DNA from: Cerrena zonata
Taxonomy: Eukaryota > Basidiomycota > Agaricomycetes > Polyporales > Cerrenaceae
Length of the DNA stretch: 64,000 nt
Reading direction: 5' to 3'
Assembly: GCA_038087015.1 (NCBI GenBank)
Contig: JASBNA010000006.1
Span: forward strand, 1,736,001 to 1,800,000
Below, piece after piece: positions 12,959-27,564 of this stretch (position 1 is its first letter; every line of letters starts with the position of its first letter). The translations under genes and the position numbers were made by a program. The notes beneath the pieces were generated by a model. The model did no database searches. It saw nothing but the letters and a program-made list of their open reading frames with translations, and was not told the DNA's origin.

Positions 12959-13285
12959 GCTGAATAAGAAGAGAAATGATAGGCCGGAAGCTGTTTCAAT
13001 ATCCCGACCTCCTATATACCACCTGCGATCTTGGGGTCATGATGTCATCCATGATCGGGTGAAGACCGATTTGGAAACTTTCCTTCCGTCTATGGTATTG
13101 AACGTCAGTCTACGTAGTTTGTTTCGGTCGCTGGCAAGTGAGGTTGTAGAGTCCTTAGAGAGTATTCCAGCCGGGAAATAATTGACATGAGTATCGTAAA
13201 CATAAATAAGTTAGGGATGATCTATAATCTAATCCAAGAAAGCAAGTAAATCAATTCGTCACGTCATAGCTAGTACTATTTAATA

Positions 13286-15530
13286 TCAAGACTTTTCAGT
13301 CGATTCCTGTTGTTCTGTTGTCTGATCTGTCTTCTTTGAGGGTGACTTTCGCTCCCCAACGACCCCAACGCCGTGTAAGAAGAGAGCGGCAAGTACAGCA
13401 CCTAGTGCACCAAAAGCGAAGCCACCCCACATCGCTGCCCGATATGCGGACTCCTGCGCTGCGTGAGGGGCATTTGATCCCGCTCTATCAATTTCGACCC
13501 CAAGTTTACGTGATTGTTTGTCAAGTGTCTCGTTGAAGATGACGGTTGTAATAGCAAGACCGAATGCACCTCCGAGCTGATAAATAGTACTAGTTAGTAA
13601 GTGGAAAAATAGCAAAGCCTCAAACCAAAGGTGAATTACGAACCTGCATCATCGTTTGCAACACGGCGCCGCTAACGCTCTGATCTTCATCTGGACTGAA
13701 CTTTGCCACAAACAATGAGCCCGCTGCCATAACAAAGTCGGCACCGAATACAGTAATGATAGCGGCCGGGAATCCAAAGGCCCAGTATACTGCATTGACG
13801 TCGATCACAGCAAACAGAAGATTTGATACGGCCGTTAGAGCCATCCCCAACACTTCAGAGAGATTAATTATGAGTATTAGCTCAAAGTAAGATCAGTACA
13901 TACCAATCAGGATCATGAGGTCCACATGACCAATGACGAGCGCAACAATTCCATTACAGATAATTCCAGATACGAACATCGGTAGAATACGAATCATGGT
14001 CAAGATTGGTGAAAGCCCAATGAAGTCTTGATAATAGAGCTATATCAAACTCATTCAGATACGATAATCAGAGGCTCAAAGTAATAGACAACATACCTGT
14101 TGCCAAAATGAGAAGCTGTTGAAACTGAACCATTCGAGGAAACCAATCCAGAACATTACAGCAACCCGACCTTTGGCAAGACCCCACACGGAGAGCTTCA
14201 TCAATGGAGGGGGTGTCCATTTTGACCTTGAGGCCGTAGGATCCTCCGAATTGTGAACCTTCTCAAGGTATCGTTGCCACCAGATGAATACTACGATCAA
14301 GAAGACGCCAACAATAAGAAGAGCGATGATATCTATACAAAAAAACGTCAGGACTCAAACTTAGCTTTCCATAGCGATATATACTTACAGTCTGTTTTCC
14401 ATCCTTGCGGAGCAATACTTCCTTCTGCGAGCACGAAGAGATCAGCACAAGTCCGGCCGTGACCAGAAAAGCACCGATCCAATCAATACGCCTAGTAGTC
14501 ATCATGAATTACGTCGTACAAGTAGAAGAAAATATAATTTCAAACACCTACCGATCTTGTGTCATATCAAGGACGTCTGCATCCATGGTAAAATAACCAC
14601 CGATGAAAGCAAGAGCGCTGAGTCCAGTCATCATGTAAAGGGTGGAGCGCCATGATTGCCTACAAGAGAACATGGTGAGTAAAGTAGTCGTGTCATTCGG
14701 ATTCTGACCTACGAAGTCAATTCTGTTAGGACACCTCCTATGAGGTTACCAATAGAAGCACCAATCGGTGCACCGGCTCCGAAGGTAGAGAATGCGATTG
14801 CCCGCAGTCGAGAAGGCGGGAATGCATCTGCCATAATACCTATTGCCGCTGGAATAATGGCAGCACCCCCGATACCTTGTAGCCCTCGTAGAACGTCGAT
14901 GGTTATCTCATCTAGACGTGAAATTAGTATTGAGTTGAAATAATGTAAAGCATCCCATTACCCTTTGAGAACGCGCAACCTAGACCAAAAGCAGCCTGTA
15001 CAAATATACCAAGCAGGAATGTCCGTTTTCGTCCATAGAGATCAGCCAGTCGCCCAAGGAATAAGAGGAGACATCCCTATGTGGTTTAAGTTAAGCGAGA
15101 GGGAGTAAGTGGGACGTAGGGTCCACCGAGGACAGAAAACATACCGAACTTAGAGAATAGGCAGAGACTAGCCATTGAAGCTTGTTCTCCACGATCCCTA
15201 GGTCACGCCCGATTGTGGGTAACGCAATAGAAATTGCGGTCGAATTGGCAGTCTATATTTCTTCCACTGTTAGCTTAAAGATCCGAAATAAAACAGAGTG
15301 TCACGAACGTTGAGAACCATAGCAGCTGTACATGTTATTATCAGTCCGATGATGCTAAGACGACTCCGTGCAAGTCTGGGTGGAGACACATCTGTCTTCA
15401 AGCTAGAGTTTGTGGTAGTTTGCTGAGGATCCTGATTGACCTCAGACAGTTTGACTGACGGCTGCTTCTCATCCATGTCATGAGCATCAACATTAGTTCC
15501 TTTAGCTTCGTGTGTCGTTGAGGAAGCCAT
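13286..15530 (-). pseudogene. MFS drug:H+ antiporter (DHA2, 14 TM), one frame break
   Basis: A multi-exon gene starting at ATG 15530 (MASSTTHEAKG). After a hydrophilic N-terminus come the hallmarks of DHA2 transporters: TANSTAISIALPTIGRDL, LQWLVSAYSLSS, motif A (GRLADLYGRKR) and the GAPIGA region. The chain ends with LGGAFGLAITTVIFNE and a hydrophilic tail. Such proteins export drugs or metabolites across the plasma membrane. In the exon following DRRIDWIGAFLVTAGLVLI the frame slips by one base near 14430: comparison with the intact paralogue at 24926-27161 (GLVLIVFVL) shows FVLAEGSIAPQGWKTD in another frame, which then continues correctly across the next intron. One base seems missing. It could be a true lesion or a sequencing error; all other exons look sound. 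Confidence 0.8.
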
Positions 15531-16893
15531 TGCATGAACGTGGTACAGAGAGAGGGAACACGGGGAAATATAAACGTGCAACTCCCTGGAAGTACACTTT
15601 GTGAGGAGAGTTCCCGAGCAGGTCCTTCAATTCACCGCGTTCATCACTAGGATTACCGAGTCCCGCATGTGAGACGTTGCAAATATTTCATCAATGACTG
15701 TGAAGGAGGACCCAGTGGACCTCGGGCGGCCGATCAAATCGGGCACAAGCGAGTATCTAACCTTATCTAAGCAGCAAATCTCGAATTTCACGCACAGGTT
15801 GCTCGCTTTGTGTCGTAAGCGATGGGACCTTGAGCCTGGGACACCAGCATCAAGTTTGTTATTCTTGGAGCGAGATATTCATGAGTAATTAGTTTCTGTT
15901 TCCGCTCCGACGACTGTCGGTTTTTGGTTCATCCATATTATTCGCGTAACAAACTCCCAGACTGAGCTACAGCACGAAACAGCCTCCACTTCATGCATTC
16001 ATCAAAGTGATGACAATCAGTATAATAAACCGCGATGTGATGCCTTGTGATGAATGGAGTATCATAAGTGAGGGGCATGTATGTTAAAGAACACAGCACT
16101 CGACAAGATCAAGTTGTGGGTCAAAACACAGCGCCGCCGGACACAATCCTAGGTCCGGGTCTACTTGTATTTCTTTTTGACACAAGTCTAAAAAAAGTAC
16201 ACTGCGTTCAATTTTTCAAACCTCTTCTGACTGTCACTGCTGCGGGACCGCTAACCCCATCCAGATATTATATATGAAAGGAGTCATAAGATGGGTGTAC
16301 CGCTTGCGCGAAGGCACTTATTGTCCGCAATTCGCAATACCATTCGAAGAACCTTTACAGTGTGATCTCTCGTGAGAGACATTATCAAGCTTTCCAAAGT
16401 TCAGAAGCTAAATGTTACTTCGAACAGCCGTTAGAGCGGAATAATCATCGGAGCACTCAGTAGGGATTGTCAACAACGCTCATAGAAACGGCAACGCCCT
16501 CAGGCTCGCCGCCGAGGTGGTCAGTCACCCTACTCACCTTCATACTTGTGGCGTGTACGATCTTATTTCCCCGATAGGTAGTCGCTGTATACGAAATGTT
16601 CCGACGCTATGTATCTCAATTCTTATTGCTAGATTTGTAAGGTTCCGTATAGAAGCATTCACTTGATAGAATCTTACTATGTATGCCGCACTTATAGCCA
16701 ACGGCACCCCAGAACTATCAGGAACCGCTCTGATGCCAGTGGTTGTACCCAGACACGTTTGCTGTACTCTAAGGCATTTTCCATATCCATATGAGCAAAG
16801 TTAAATATATCAAAGCTAATAAATACGCAAACATGACGACATAGTAGAGATGAATATAGAAGGATTCGTGAAACAATCGTAATAAGCTTGGAA
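15531..16893. other. Intergenic, MFS promoter and BNA4 3' side
   Basis: I see no gene in this 1.36 kb. A TATATTT box-like sequence on the minus strand near 15568-15574 lies about 40 bases before the MFS start codon and could be its TATA element. Confidence 0.4.
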
Positions 16894-18723
<1,830 letters not shown>

Positions 18724-18840
18724 TGTTAATAGCAAGTGAACTGTTAGAAGGAAAAGAATATATAGATGCAAGAAGGCAAATAACAAAGGAAGAAGCAAAA
18801 CGAAGAGGGGGATGGATAGGGACGAGCTGAAGCCAACAGA

Positions 18841-18850
18841 CTTATTTATA
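18841..18850 (-). promoter_or_regulatory. TATA-like element before BNA4
   Basis: TATAAATAAG read on the minus strand, about 120 bases before the BNA4 start codon at 18723. Position is plausible for a fungal core promoter; function is inferred. Confidence 0.45.
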
Positions 18851-20784
18851 CAGGCAAGCCAGGTTATTACTTCCAGTGAAGTATCTGTCCGTGGACCATG
18901 TCATAGGTACCGTTTGTGGACTCGGGAGGGAGAGGACCCCTAGATTTTCCATCAATGAAATCTGCAACAGAAACAGCCGCACGAGACCATGAACGGGCGC
19001 AGATTGAGTGAAGGAGACCGCTGTGCAGACTAGTCTAGATTATTCCCGACGTGATATTTTTGAGTTCAGTGCGTCCAACGTTCGCCTATAGGGCATTTCG
19101 GTACGACCAACGGCTCCACAAGGAGATGGCAAAACATCTTATTACGTCATCTCCGGTGACTGTACAAGGTACTCTCTGCAGTTGCTCTGCAGGAGTCAGA
19201 TTTTAAAGGGTTCGGAGACCCAGTGGTATTTGCTAATGAGGGTGAGTTAATGTTAATGTCGCTAAGACCCGACGCGGACTCTATAAACCGCGGCAGGCAT
19301 GAAGCGAGATACCTGAAAGAACAGCGTGCTGGTCGTCATGGAATGCACGTATATCGAGAAAGCAGTTCTCTTGAACCTGTAGTCTGATGTGAGCTCGTTT
19401 TCGCTTATTAAAGTATCAACGACCTTCGCGAGATTCGGTGCCTAGGATCATGAATATGACAAGAGTACATCGCACGGTTGAACATTTTACCGGATGCGTT
19501 GGACGTACAGCACAGCCAGTTAGCTATATGTGCTACGTCCCAGAAGATCAAACTAGAAATATCCGTGTGAGTTACTAGTGAAAGTAGGAGGAGCGTTGTG
19601 GCACTCTGCATTCGTACTAGAGGCTCTTCACCATTTACATCTGTCCAGCCTCCGATAAACTGAACCACAAGATACCTAATTAGGAATGTCAATATCGGTT
19701 CTGAGACGCTCACAGCGATGAAACTGCAAATGATCACAATTTCCGACGCATGTTGCGGCGACCTTACTACTTATTAAACTGAACATATTGACTATCTCTT
19801 CAGCCCTGCAGACGAAGCGGCGCCGACATCAAACACAGCTTATGGTCTACCCCTTCACTTATTGATGCACATAGACATGATGTCAATTCACCTCGGCATC
19901 CTGTGATCCCTGTCCTTTCTATTCCTTACGTAGCAAGGACGCGAGTTTTTTCGCATGGTGTATGAAGCAAGTCCATCAAATGTCAAGAAATGTGCCCTGT
20001 CAAGGTCTACGAACTCTAATATTGTAAATCTCCGGCTGGTAGCGAGGTTGCTCCGTACGACCTCAGGAACTTGCATCAATTGTGCTCATGAACACGACAA
20101 TACATAATGACACAGCGGGATGGCGCAAGTAATCCATTCCTGTCACATGTAGAGTCCAACCCTCAAGAGTTCAGGTTTCAAGGCCTGAATGGATTAGAGC
20201 GACCCGCATCTGTAATCTGTTTTATTTTTGGCTGTGTTCTCGCAGAGGAGAAGATTTGTATCGGACAAATAACGTAAGGATCCTTGATAGTTATTAGCAT
20301 ATTGCAATTGGATTGCCGAAGCCTAACGGGAGCTGCTCTGATTCGTGCTCGCTCACCTGGCCGCCGCCCACCCCATTTAATTGTTCTTAGACCTCGTAGC
20401 TGTACTCCCACCAAGACTAACGCGGCGCGTCACAGTTTGACAGCCTGGAATACACTAACAAATAAAGCTGCTACACTTCACCGCGAATAGCAATAGGTTG
20501 TGTATGAATATGTACATGCATTAGTTACATTGTTGATGTGTAAGAAAAAAGATAGATGCGACAGAGGAAAAGACCAAGAAACAGACAAGCAATGTTCGGG
20601 ACGATAACGAGAAAAATACGACGCCATGACAGAGATGAGGGACAGGAACGATGAAACCGAGAATTGTGTGGTATGTGGGTGCTGCCGGTGAGAAATATAT
20701 ACACTAGAATAGATGATAGTCGGATAGGGAATGAGGGCAATCATGAACCCATGAGCGCCGATAGGAAATGTCTAGCAAAACTCA
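18851..20784. other. Gene-free stretch between BNA4 and MUB1
   Basis: About 1.9 kb without a supported gene. A hydrophobic minus-strand frame at 19408-19737 has no partner exons and no family I recognise. Confidence 0.4.
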
Positions 20785-23700
20785 TCATCCAATGACCATG
20801 TCGTCGTCACCTGTTCCTTGCTGCGTTCTCGAAGGACCGGCACCACCTTGGTTATTAGCCTGACGAGACATCAAAGCGAGAACATCCCTTCGTATCTGAG
20901 GGTTAAGTTGATCGATTTCAAGGGTAGCTGTAGCTGTATCCTGCATTCGTCGTTCCGGGTTGTTCTCCACCTAGCGATCTAGGCTGTGTTTGACCTTGGG
21001 AAGGACCAGCATCAACCCGTGCTCGAGCTCGTGCCTGAAAAGTCGTCGCCCATGGCGAAGCATCTGGGGGTGTATTCGTCGTTGGAAGAGGGTTGGCTGG
21101 GCCTGGCGCATCTCCATTCCGATCACGGCGAGTGGGCGAAGGTACAACGGTTGTATTTGCTCTCAGCGCGATAATTTGTTCACGAGCTCTTGCTTGTCGT
21201 TCCCTATCTCGCTCGGCTCTTCGTTCTGCCCGGCCAGTGACAGTTCCCCCATTGGTAACAACCACATTTGTTCCAACTGCGACTCCACCAGCGTTGACAT
21301 CCGGAAGAGCGGTAGTGTTTACGGTGTTCGCGCGGGCGCGAGTACTCTCTCCGTGTCCATGTTCGCCATCTTCTTCGGGATCTTTCGCGCTACACCAGAA
21401 TCTATGTCCTTCGCTCCAGGCTGTGCTTTGACATTCTTTCCCGCAGTACTTGGCCTTTCTGCAGCGCCTGCATTTAGCAAATTCGCGAGGAAAAGTCTCC
21501 CATTTTCCACACATCACTGTAGAAAGGTTCGGTCAGCACATTGCAAATTCGGCTGCACGTTCACAAGCGGAGCACTCACTATTAGCACATTGTCGGATTC
21601 CTCCTCTGCTGTCGTCTTTCCTACAAGCATTGCGCATTATTACGCCAGCCCAGTATTGGATATCGGCAGGCAACGTGGGCGGAGGGTTTGGCGAGTCCAT
21701 TTCAGACGAACTAGGTCTGAATGTAAACCGCTCCACGAGCGAGAAAACGTTGGTCATTTTGGTGGACCCATTCGTCGAGCCATTCACGGTCGAAGAGCTA
21801 GAACTGGCTGACATTTCGGGGGCAACAGCGGGAACCTTTTCTTTTTCTTTTCCGCGCCCCGTTGCATTGTTGAAGGCGCGTATGAAAGAGTTCGGTTCTT
21901 TGGTGGACGTAGCTTGAGGGGTGGCAGCATTTACATATGCGGCACGACTGCTTGGTCCGCCATATCGAACTTCTGATGGTGACTGGTTCGCGCTTGCCGG
22001 GTGGAAGCAAAGTCTAGGTTTGTAGAACGCTTGTCTGACGTGAGGGTACTTGCTTAGGTATGCTAAGAGTTGCAAACTGAGCAAGACATCCTCGTCTCTG
22101 TAAGGACCAGACTCAGCATCGTGATGGTGATGATGGTGATGGTGGTGGTGATGATGCCGGCCAGTTCCAGCTCCCGCAGGTGTTGTAGTTGTGGTACGTC
22201 GAGCACCACCAGTTCCCGGAACCGGAGTACCATCTGGCCCAGTGACACGGATGGTCGTAGTTGAGGGCACTGGAGGTATACGGATGGTAATCGCACCGCC
22301 TGGCAGGTTGATCGTCCCTGCGCGAGGAGTACGTTCACCTGCACCATGAGGGTCTACAGGCGGGCCATCAATGGCGCCAGGGGCACCAGGTGGTGCACCC
22401 ATTGCAAAATCGTCGTTTGTATCAAGTGATACAATACCATCTTCAACACCTCCGACACCTTCGACAGCAACAGCTTGATCGTTGATGATGATGTGAGCGT
22501 CTGTGTTCATGTCGAGTGAGGGATTGGCAGCTCCTCCAGTAGGAGTGTCCGAAACAATGCCGACTGCTCTCCGAGGGTGAGCAGTCGTCGTGCGCATAGT
22601 AGCCGCAGCTGCATCTGGTGAACGTCCCCTTCGCTCGGGCGTTGAAGCTCCCGATATGGCACCACTCTCACGCATGCTCTCGTCCATCTCGACATCGCCA
22701 TCGTCTTCGGTTTCCGTCTCTGGTCTCGACGTATCGGTTGAGTTGCTGGCCGATGGCTGTCCTGAACTCGGTGGGGGAACTGTTAGTCGTGTTGCAATCC
22801 GATGTGTCCTACGATGATGATGGCTAGTACTTGCTACGGCGGCTGGGGTTGTATCCCACACCGGTCGAGCAATGATTGTTCCGCTTCGATCTCTGCCGGG
22901 AACCATAACAGTTCCGGTAGGTGTGTTGGATCCAGCTGGAGTTGCGTTGGACGATGTCTCAGTTGATGTATCGGCGTCGCGTGATCCTGGTCGAGATCGC
23001 TCCGTGGAGGCCGGCTCGACCTCCATCGACTCGTCCTGAGGGTAGAATACGTTGAGCAGCACGCAAAATGAATAATGAAGCGAGATACGTACCTCAGGTA
23101 CCTCTTGGATAACAGCAGATATATCCTCAACTCTGCCGTGCTCTGCAGCAAGTTGCCTTTGAAGTGCTCGTTGCAATTGCATTGCTTGATCGCGTTGCCT
23201 CGCCTCGTTTTGCGCTTGTCTTCGAGCCAGTCGTTGTTCCCTCGTCTCCCTCGGCATCCCGCTCGCACTTGCTCCTGGCCCGACGGCAAAACCCTTGTTC
23301 GCCAGCCACGCCTCGAGGATGCATCCAACGACTTCCAGCGTACCGGCCTGCACCACCCTACTCCGAATCGGTTCAGAGCCGCGAACACCGATGTTGACCA
23401 CGCATTGGAAAGCGAGAGAAAATCGGTAGGCAGCGTGTTTATCGAAAGACTTTGGGTTGAGCGTGGGTACGAGCTTTGCCGGCGGGGTACTTGATGGCTG
23501 AAGTCCATACAGAAGGGCTGGATTTTCCGGAGGAGGTGGGCACATGCAAAAGTCGTGCAGAATACGAACGAGACGTTCGAGTCCGCCGTCCATAGTCATG
23601 ATCTCCCGAATACGGGGTGATGTGGATGTCAGATAGGTGAGATGGGTGAGAGAGTTGAACAATGGCAAGGGTGAATTCGTATCAAGAGCTAGTGGGATTA

Positions 23701-23831
23701 TACGGTGCACATAGTTAGTTTGAGTATTCAAAGACGTTAACCTTGAACTCACCTCGCTTGTCGTAGAGCTGGGAAGTGATACAGACACACGCCTTGTTCT
23801 GCGTCGGAAAGGCAAAGTTAGATTCTCGCAT
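20785..23831 (-). CDS. MUB1: MYND-type zinc-finger protein MUB1/SamB
   Basis: Five exons: 23753-23831, 23093-23688, 21580-23035, 21516 to about 21017, and 20785-20970; about 938 residues. In yeast Mub1 works with E3 ligase Ubr2 to degrade the regulator Rpn4, and the Aspergillus homologue SamB affects morphogenesis. The conserved N-terminus begins MRESNF and continues ACVCITSQLYD, then ALDTNSPLPLFNSL across the first intron, and IREIMTMDGGLERLV. The C-terminal MYND finger spans the third intron: CANMMCGKWE, then CRRCRKAKYCGKECQ, HRFWC. The middle is long, acidic and low complexity, with a run of twelve histidines near 22101-22150. It is longer than yeast Mub1 because of that insert. The MRESNF start was chosen because family conservation starts there, although an upstream in-frame start exists. 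The last intron is ambiguous: a 46-nt GT-AG form (20971-21016) or a 64-nt GC-AG form (20971-21034); both keep the frame into LEIDQLNPQIRRDVLALM. Confidence 0.9.
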
Positions 23832-24925
23832 TTCTGCTGCTAGTATGCGCGAGACTGTCTGGTTGATGTTGGTGTTATCGTCGAAGTCGTGGGCGGCGAT
23901 GAGCACGCCTTGGTCGTGGTTGTTGGGAACGTTCCCCGCCACTTGGGGGACGACTGACTGATTGTTTGTCTCTATTTGCACACTTGCCTAATTTGGCGAG
24001 CACAAGAGTTGCGTTCACAAGACAAGATATGTTTTTAAAAACCGTTCGTTGCATATTTTTTGAAGTAAATGGGACGTGTATAATACCACCCATGTTCTCG
24101 CAGACTTACGACAACGCCTGTTGTATTCACTTGTGTGCTTTTGTCGTTCGGAAGTTCTCCAGCGCTCCGGGTCGCCGATTCTTAGCTACTTGACTCACTT
24201 CATCATACGGTACCTTTTGTTGTTGTCCAACTCAGGGTATATTACTCAGAAACCTTTCTTTTCTTTTCTTATATCCATTTAGAAGACATATTATAACAAT
24301 TGTATCTTGTCATCTTTATCCAGCCTAGTCTCCGAACAATGAAGGGTGCTGTACTGTGCTGTACTCTGTTCTATCTATTACATGACATCTGGGTTACAAT
24401 AATAAAAACTGGATGTATAGCGATCCTTGGGCCAGATGGTTTTCTCTCTTTAATGGGAGCAATTGGACATATTATTCAAAAGTAGATAGAGTTCATGGTG
24501 TTCATACGATCCATATAGGATTACCGTTCAAGTTGATCGAGCTTTGCCGAGTCGATCACTAGCGACTGGTTACCTACTTACTACTTTGTCAAGCCACGTC
24601 CAACGTTATTGTGAGTTGAACGTTCAAGAACACTGACCGCATTGACCTGTCTTCGAAAGATCCCGAATCCGTAGTTAAAATTAAACTTAGATCTCGAGCG
24701 TACCATCGGAATCCTAACATCTTCCGTCGAGGCTGCGATACATCGGTAACATGTGGTCGGCTTATGGATCAGGCGAGGGAACAAGAAGACCACTTTTATC
24801 CAAATTACGGAGGACTATAAATGCAGTCTTGAATCATCGCAGCCCCATGCTGCTATTATACCCACTGGTATATCGACCATAGCACAATTACCTCTTCAGC
24901 CCGACCCATATGCGCAGAACTTAAC
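23832..24925. other. Divergent promoter region MUB1 / MFS transporter
   Basis: 1.1 kb between divergently transcribed genes. I see no gene. A TATAAAT at 24816-24822 lies 104 bases before the start of the plus-strand transporter. Confidence 0.5.
24816..24822 (+). promoter_or_regulatory. TATA-like element before second MFS gene
   Basis: TATAAAT read directly, 104 bases before the ATG at 24926. Function is inferred from position. Confidence 0.4.
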
Positions 24926-27161
24926 ATGGCTCTCGACACACCCTCTGACGAAAAATTTAACGACAAGAAGACTGTATTCATAGACGAAAGTACCCCACAT
25001 TCCCCGCCTTCCCCAGATAATTATGGGGAGTTATCCTCATTCAAGTCAATATGTTTGGTCGCAACTTGTACAGCGGCAATGATTATCAATGTAAGCCAGA
25101 CCTTCGTAGCCTCTCTAGTCAACTAATACATTTTAATGAATTTACAGACAGCTAATGCCACTTCTGTTTCTATCGCATTACCAACCATTGGACGAGATCT
25201 GCATATACTCGAGTACAAACTACAGTGGCTCGTCTCCGCATACTCGCTCAGCTCGGTATGTACCGCATGGATATCAGTTCTACATCAATCTTAACTATGA
25301 CGCTGATTTACACTCAACGCAGGGATGTCTTCTGATGTTCATGGGTCGTATCGCGGATCTTTACGGCCGAAAACGAGTATTTCTACTCGGCGTCCTCCTC
25401 TGGGGAGCCTTCAGTTTGGGGTGTGCCTTTGCTCAGGGTAGGAGGATTCATTGCCCAATACACGAGAAATGTCACTAACATTGAGCAGATGAGATAACAA
25501 TAGACGTCCTGCGCGCACTCCAAGGCATTGGCGGCGCAGCCACTATACCAGCTGCGGTAAGTCAAAATCTCCCTAGTTGCTTTGCGCAGACAAATGATTC
25601 TGACGTTTAAACATTTAGCTTGGTATTCTAGCACACGCATTTCCCCCTTCTAGAGCCCGCGCGATCGCGTTCTCTACCTTCGCAGCAGGTGCACCTATAG
25701 GTGCTGCTGTTGGAACTGTCCTCGGAGGATTACTCACAGAATTAACGGCGTAAGTCTATCAATTTTCCATCATTTTCGGGTACCTAAATTTTTATTTTAC
25801 TGACCGGTCATTACATAGGCAATCATGGCGCTCGATGTTCTTTCTTGTGACAGGCCTCAGTGCTGCCGTCTTCGCAGGCGGTATTTTTACCATTCAACCC
25901 GACAAGCTTAACATCGACGATAACCGGTAAGCATTCGCCTCAGCTTGAGGCGTGAATAAACAATTTTGACTTGAATACCAGTCAAATCGATTGGATAGGT
26001 GCATTACTTATCACTGTTGGCCTTGTCTTGATCGTATTTGTGCTCAACGATGCAAGTGTTGCACCTCGGGGTTGGAAAACCGGCTGTGAGTGCCAAGCTT
26101 TCCGATTTATCTTTATCTCTCTTCTTACTAAAGGATGATCAGTCACCATTGCCTTGCTGGTTATCGGGGCAGTCTTCATTATCCTATTTCTTGTCTGGCA
26201 ATATTACTTGGAAAAGATCCAAGAACGCATTACCGACACTAAGGCACGCACTTTCTGGACTACACCACCCCTGATGAAACTCTCTATTTGGTCACGTTCC
26301 AAAGGCCAGATGGCTGTTATGCTTTGCATCGGGTTCCTTGAATGGAGCAGCTTTCTTAGCTTCGCATTTTGGGTCCAGGTATGGTATCCCTCTATGTATT
26401 CCGGTGTGATATTCTTACCTTCTCGAAATCTCTAGTTGTATTATCAAGAATTCATGCATCTTTCGCCAATCCACACCATGATACGCCTAATGCCAATGTT
26501 TGTCACGGGTCTCGTTTGTAACGTCCTCGTCGCCATCTTCATAGGAAGAGTACCACTGGTTGTTCTCATGGGTGTGTCCCCTTTGCCGGATGTCGGATAT
26601 CGTGTATCACTAACACACATCTATCTCCAGTTATTGGAACACTGTTCACTGGTGTTGCTAACTTGCTTTTTGCTGTTATCGACATTCGTGCGACCTATTG
26701 GGCATTTGGTTTCCCAGCAGCCATCGTCTCAGTTTTCGGAGCGGATTTCGTAACAGCCGCAGGATCATTATTTGTAGCTAAAATCAACCCACCCGGGGAA
26801 CAAAGTGTAGCAGGAGCGTTACTTCAGACTATGAATCAGGTATATACCAAGTTCACATTTTCGTCTGCGCTACACGCTAATTTTTTCTTTGAAGCTCGGA
26901 GGGGCATTCGGCTTGGCTATTACCACCATCATATTCAATTCTGTTTTGCAAGCCGGATCTCATGCCAGAGGTATACATGATGTTGATAGCAGACATACAT
27001 CCCATGCACCGAGAGATGCTCAGGAGCATGCTTACAAAGCAGCCATGTGGGGTGGTTTTGTGTTGGGTTGCATAGGGGCTATTTTGTCCGCAGTATTCCT
27101 ACGTGGTGTTGGGATTATTGGACACAAACCCGAACCCCGTGTAAAACCAAACAAAGTATAA
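24926..27161 (+). CDS. MFS drug:H+ antiporter, DHA2 family, 14 TM, intact
   Basis: A multi-exon gene whose exons all join in frame. The product starts MALDTPSDEKF with about 40 hydrophilic residues, then TM1 (ICLVATCTAAMIINV) and TANATSVSIALPTIGRDL. Motif A follows (GRIADLYGRKR), then ALQGIGGAATIPAA (motif C region, GAPIGAAVGTVLGG), the paired segments characteristic of 14-TM DHA2 antiporters, and LGGAFGLAITTIIFNS near the end. It should export small hydrophobic molecules at the plasma membrane by proton antiport; substrate unknown. Intron positions and most motifs match the frame-broken paralogue at 13286-15530, which lies 11 kb away in reverse orientation, so the two are duplicates. Regulation cannot be read beyond a TATA-like box upstream. 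Confidence 0.92.
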
Positions 27162-27564
27162 ATTGGACTCTACTCCTCTGTATAGCGAATGAGTGCAACG
27201 AACCAATGTAGACTAATGTTCAATGTACACTGGCACTGGGCTGAGCCCTCCATTGACTACCCGTGGCCCCAACCCTTATTTATTGTCTCGTAATACCTGT
27301 ATCTATAAATATTCTCTTCATACTGTGTCCCTTGAGGTCGTGCGTAGCAAGTATTCCCGAAGGTATTGTGTATCATGTCGCTACTAGGCTTTCTTACCCG
27401 CCTTCCATATACGGAGCTACACCGTGTAAGCGCCCATCGACACGTAGCGTCTTGAAGCGTTTTCTTCGCTAAATACTCGTAATCAGTAACTTACAGGTTC
27501 ACTTAGTCTTTCTTCTTCCAAATATTCGGTCTTTGGCTATTCTCGCGCGACTTTACTGGACAAC
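27162..27564. other. Short intergenic region
   Basis: Transporter 3' side and PHO88 promoter; no gene or repeat seen. Confidence 0.5.

Noticed and set aside
12882..13181. 99-codon plus-strand open frame
   Set aside because: It overlaps the first exon and intron of the better supported minus-strand orphan gene, which has matching splice phases.
19408..19737. Hydrophobic minus-strand frame that could be a membrane protein
   Set aside because: No neighbouring exons continue it and no family pattern is recognisable.
21450..21917. Long plus-strand frames opposite MUB1
   Set aside because: They are antisense shadows of the GC-rich MUB1 exons, which carry conserved motifs.
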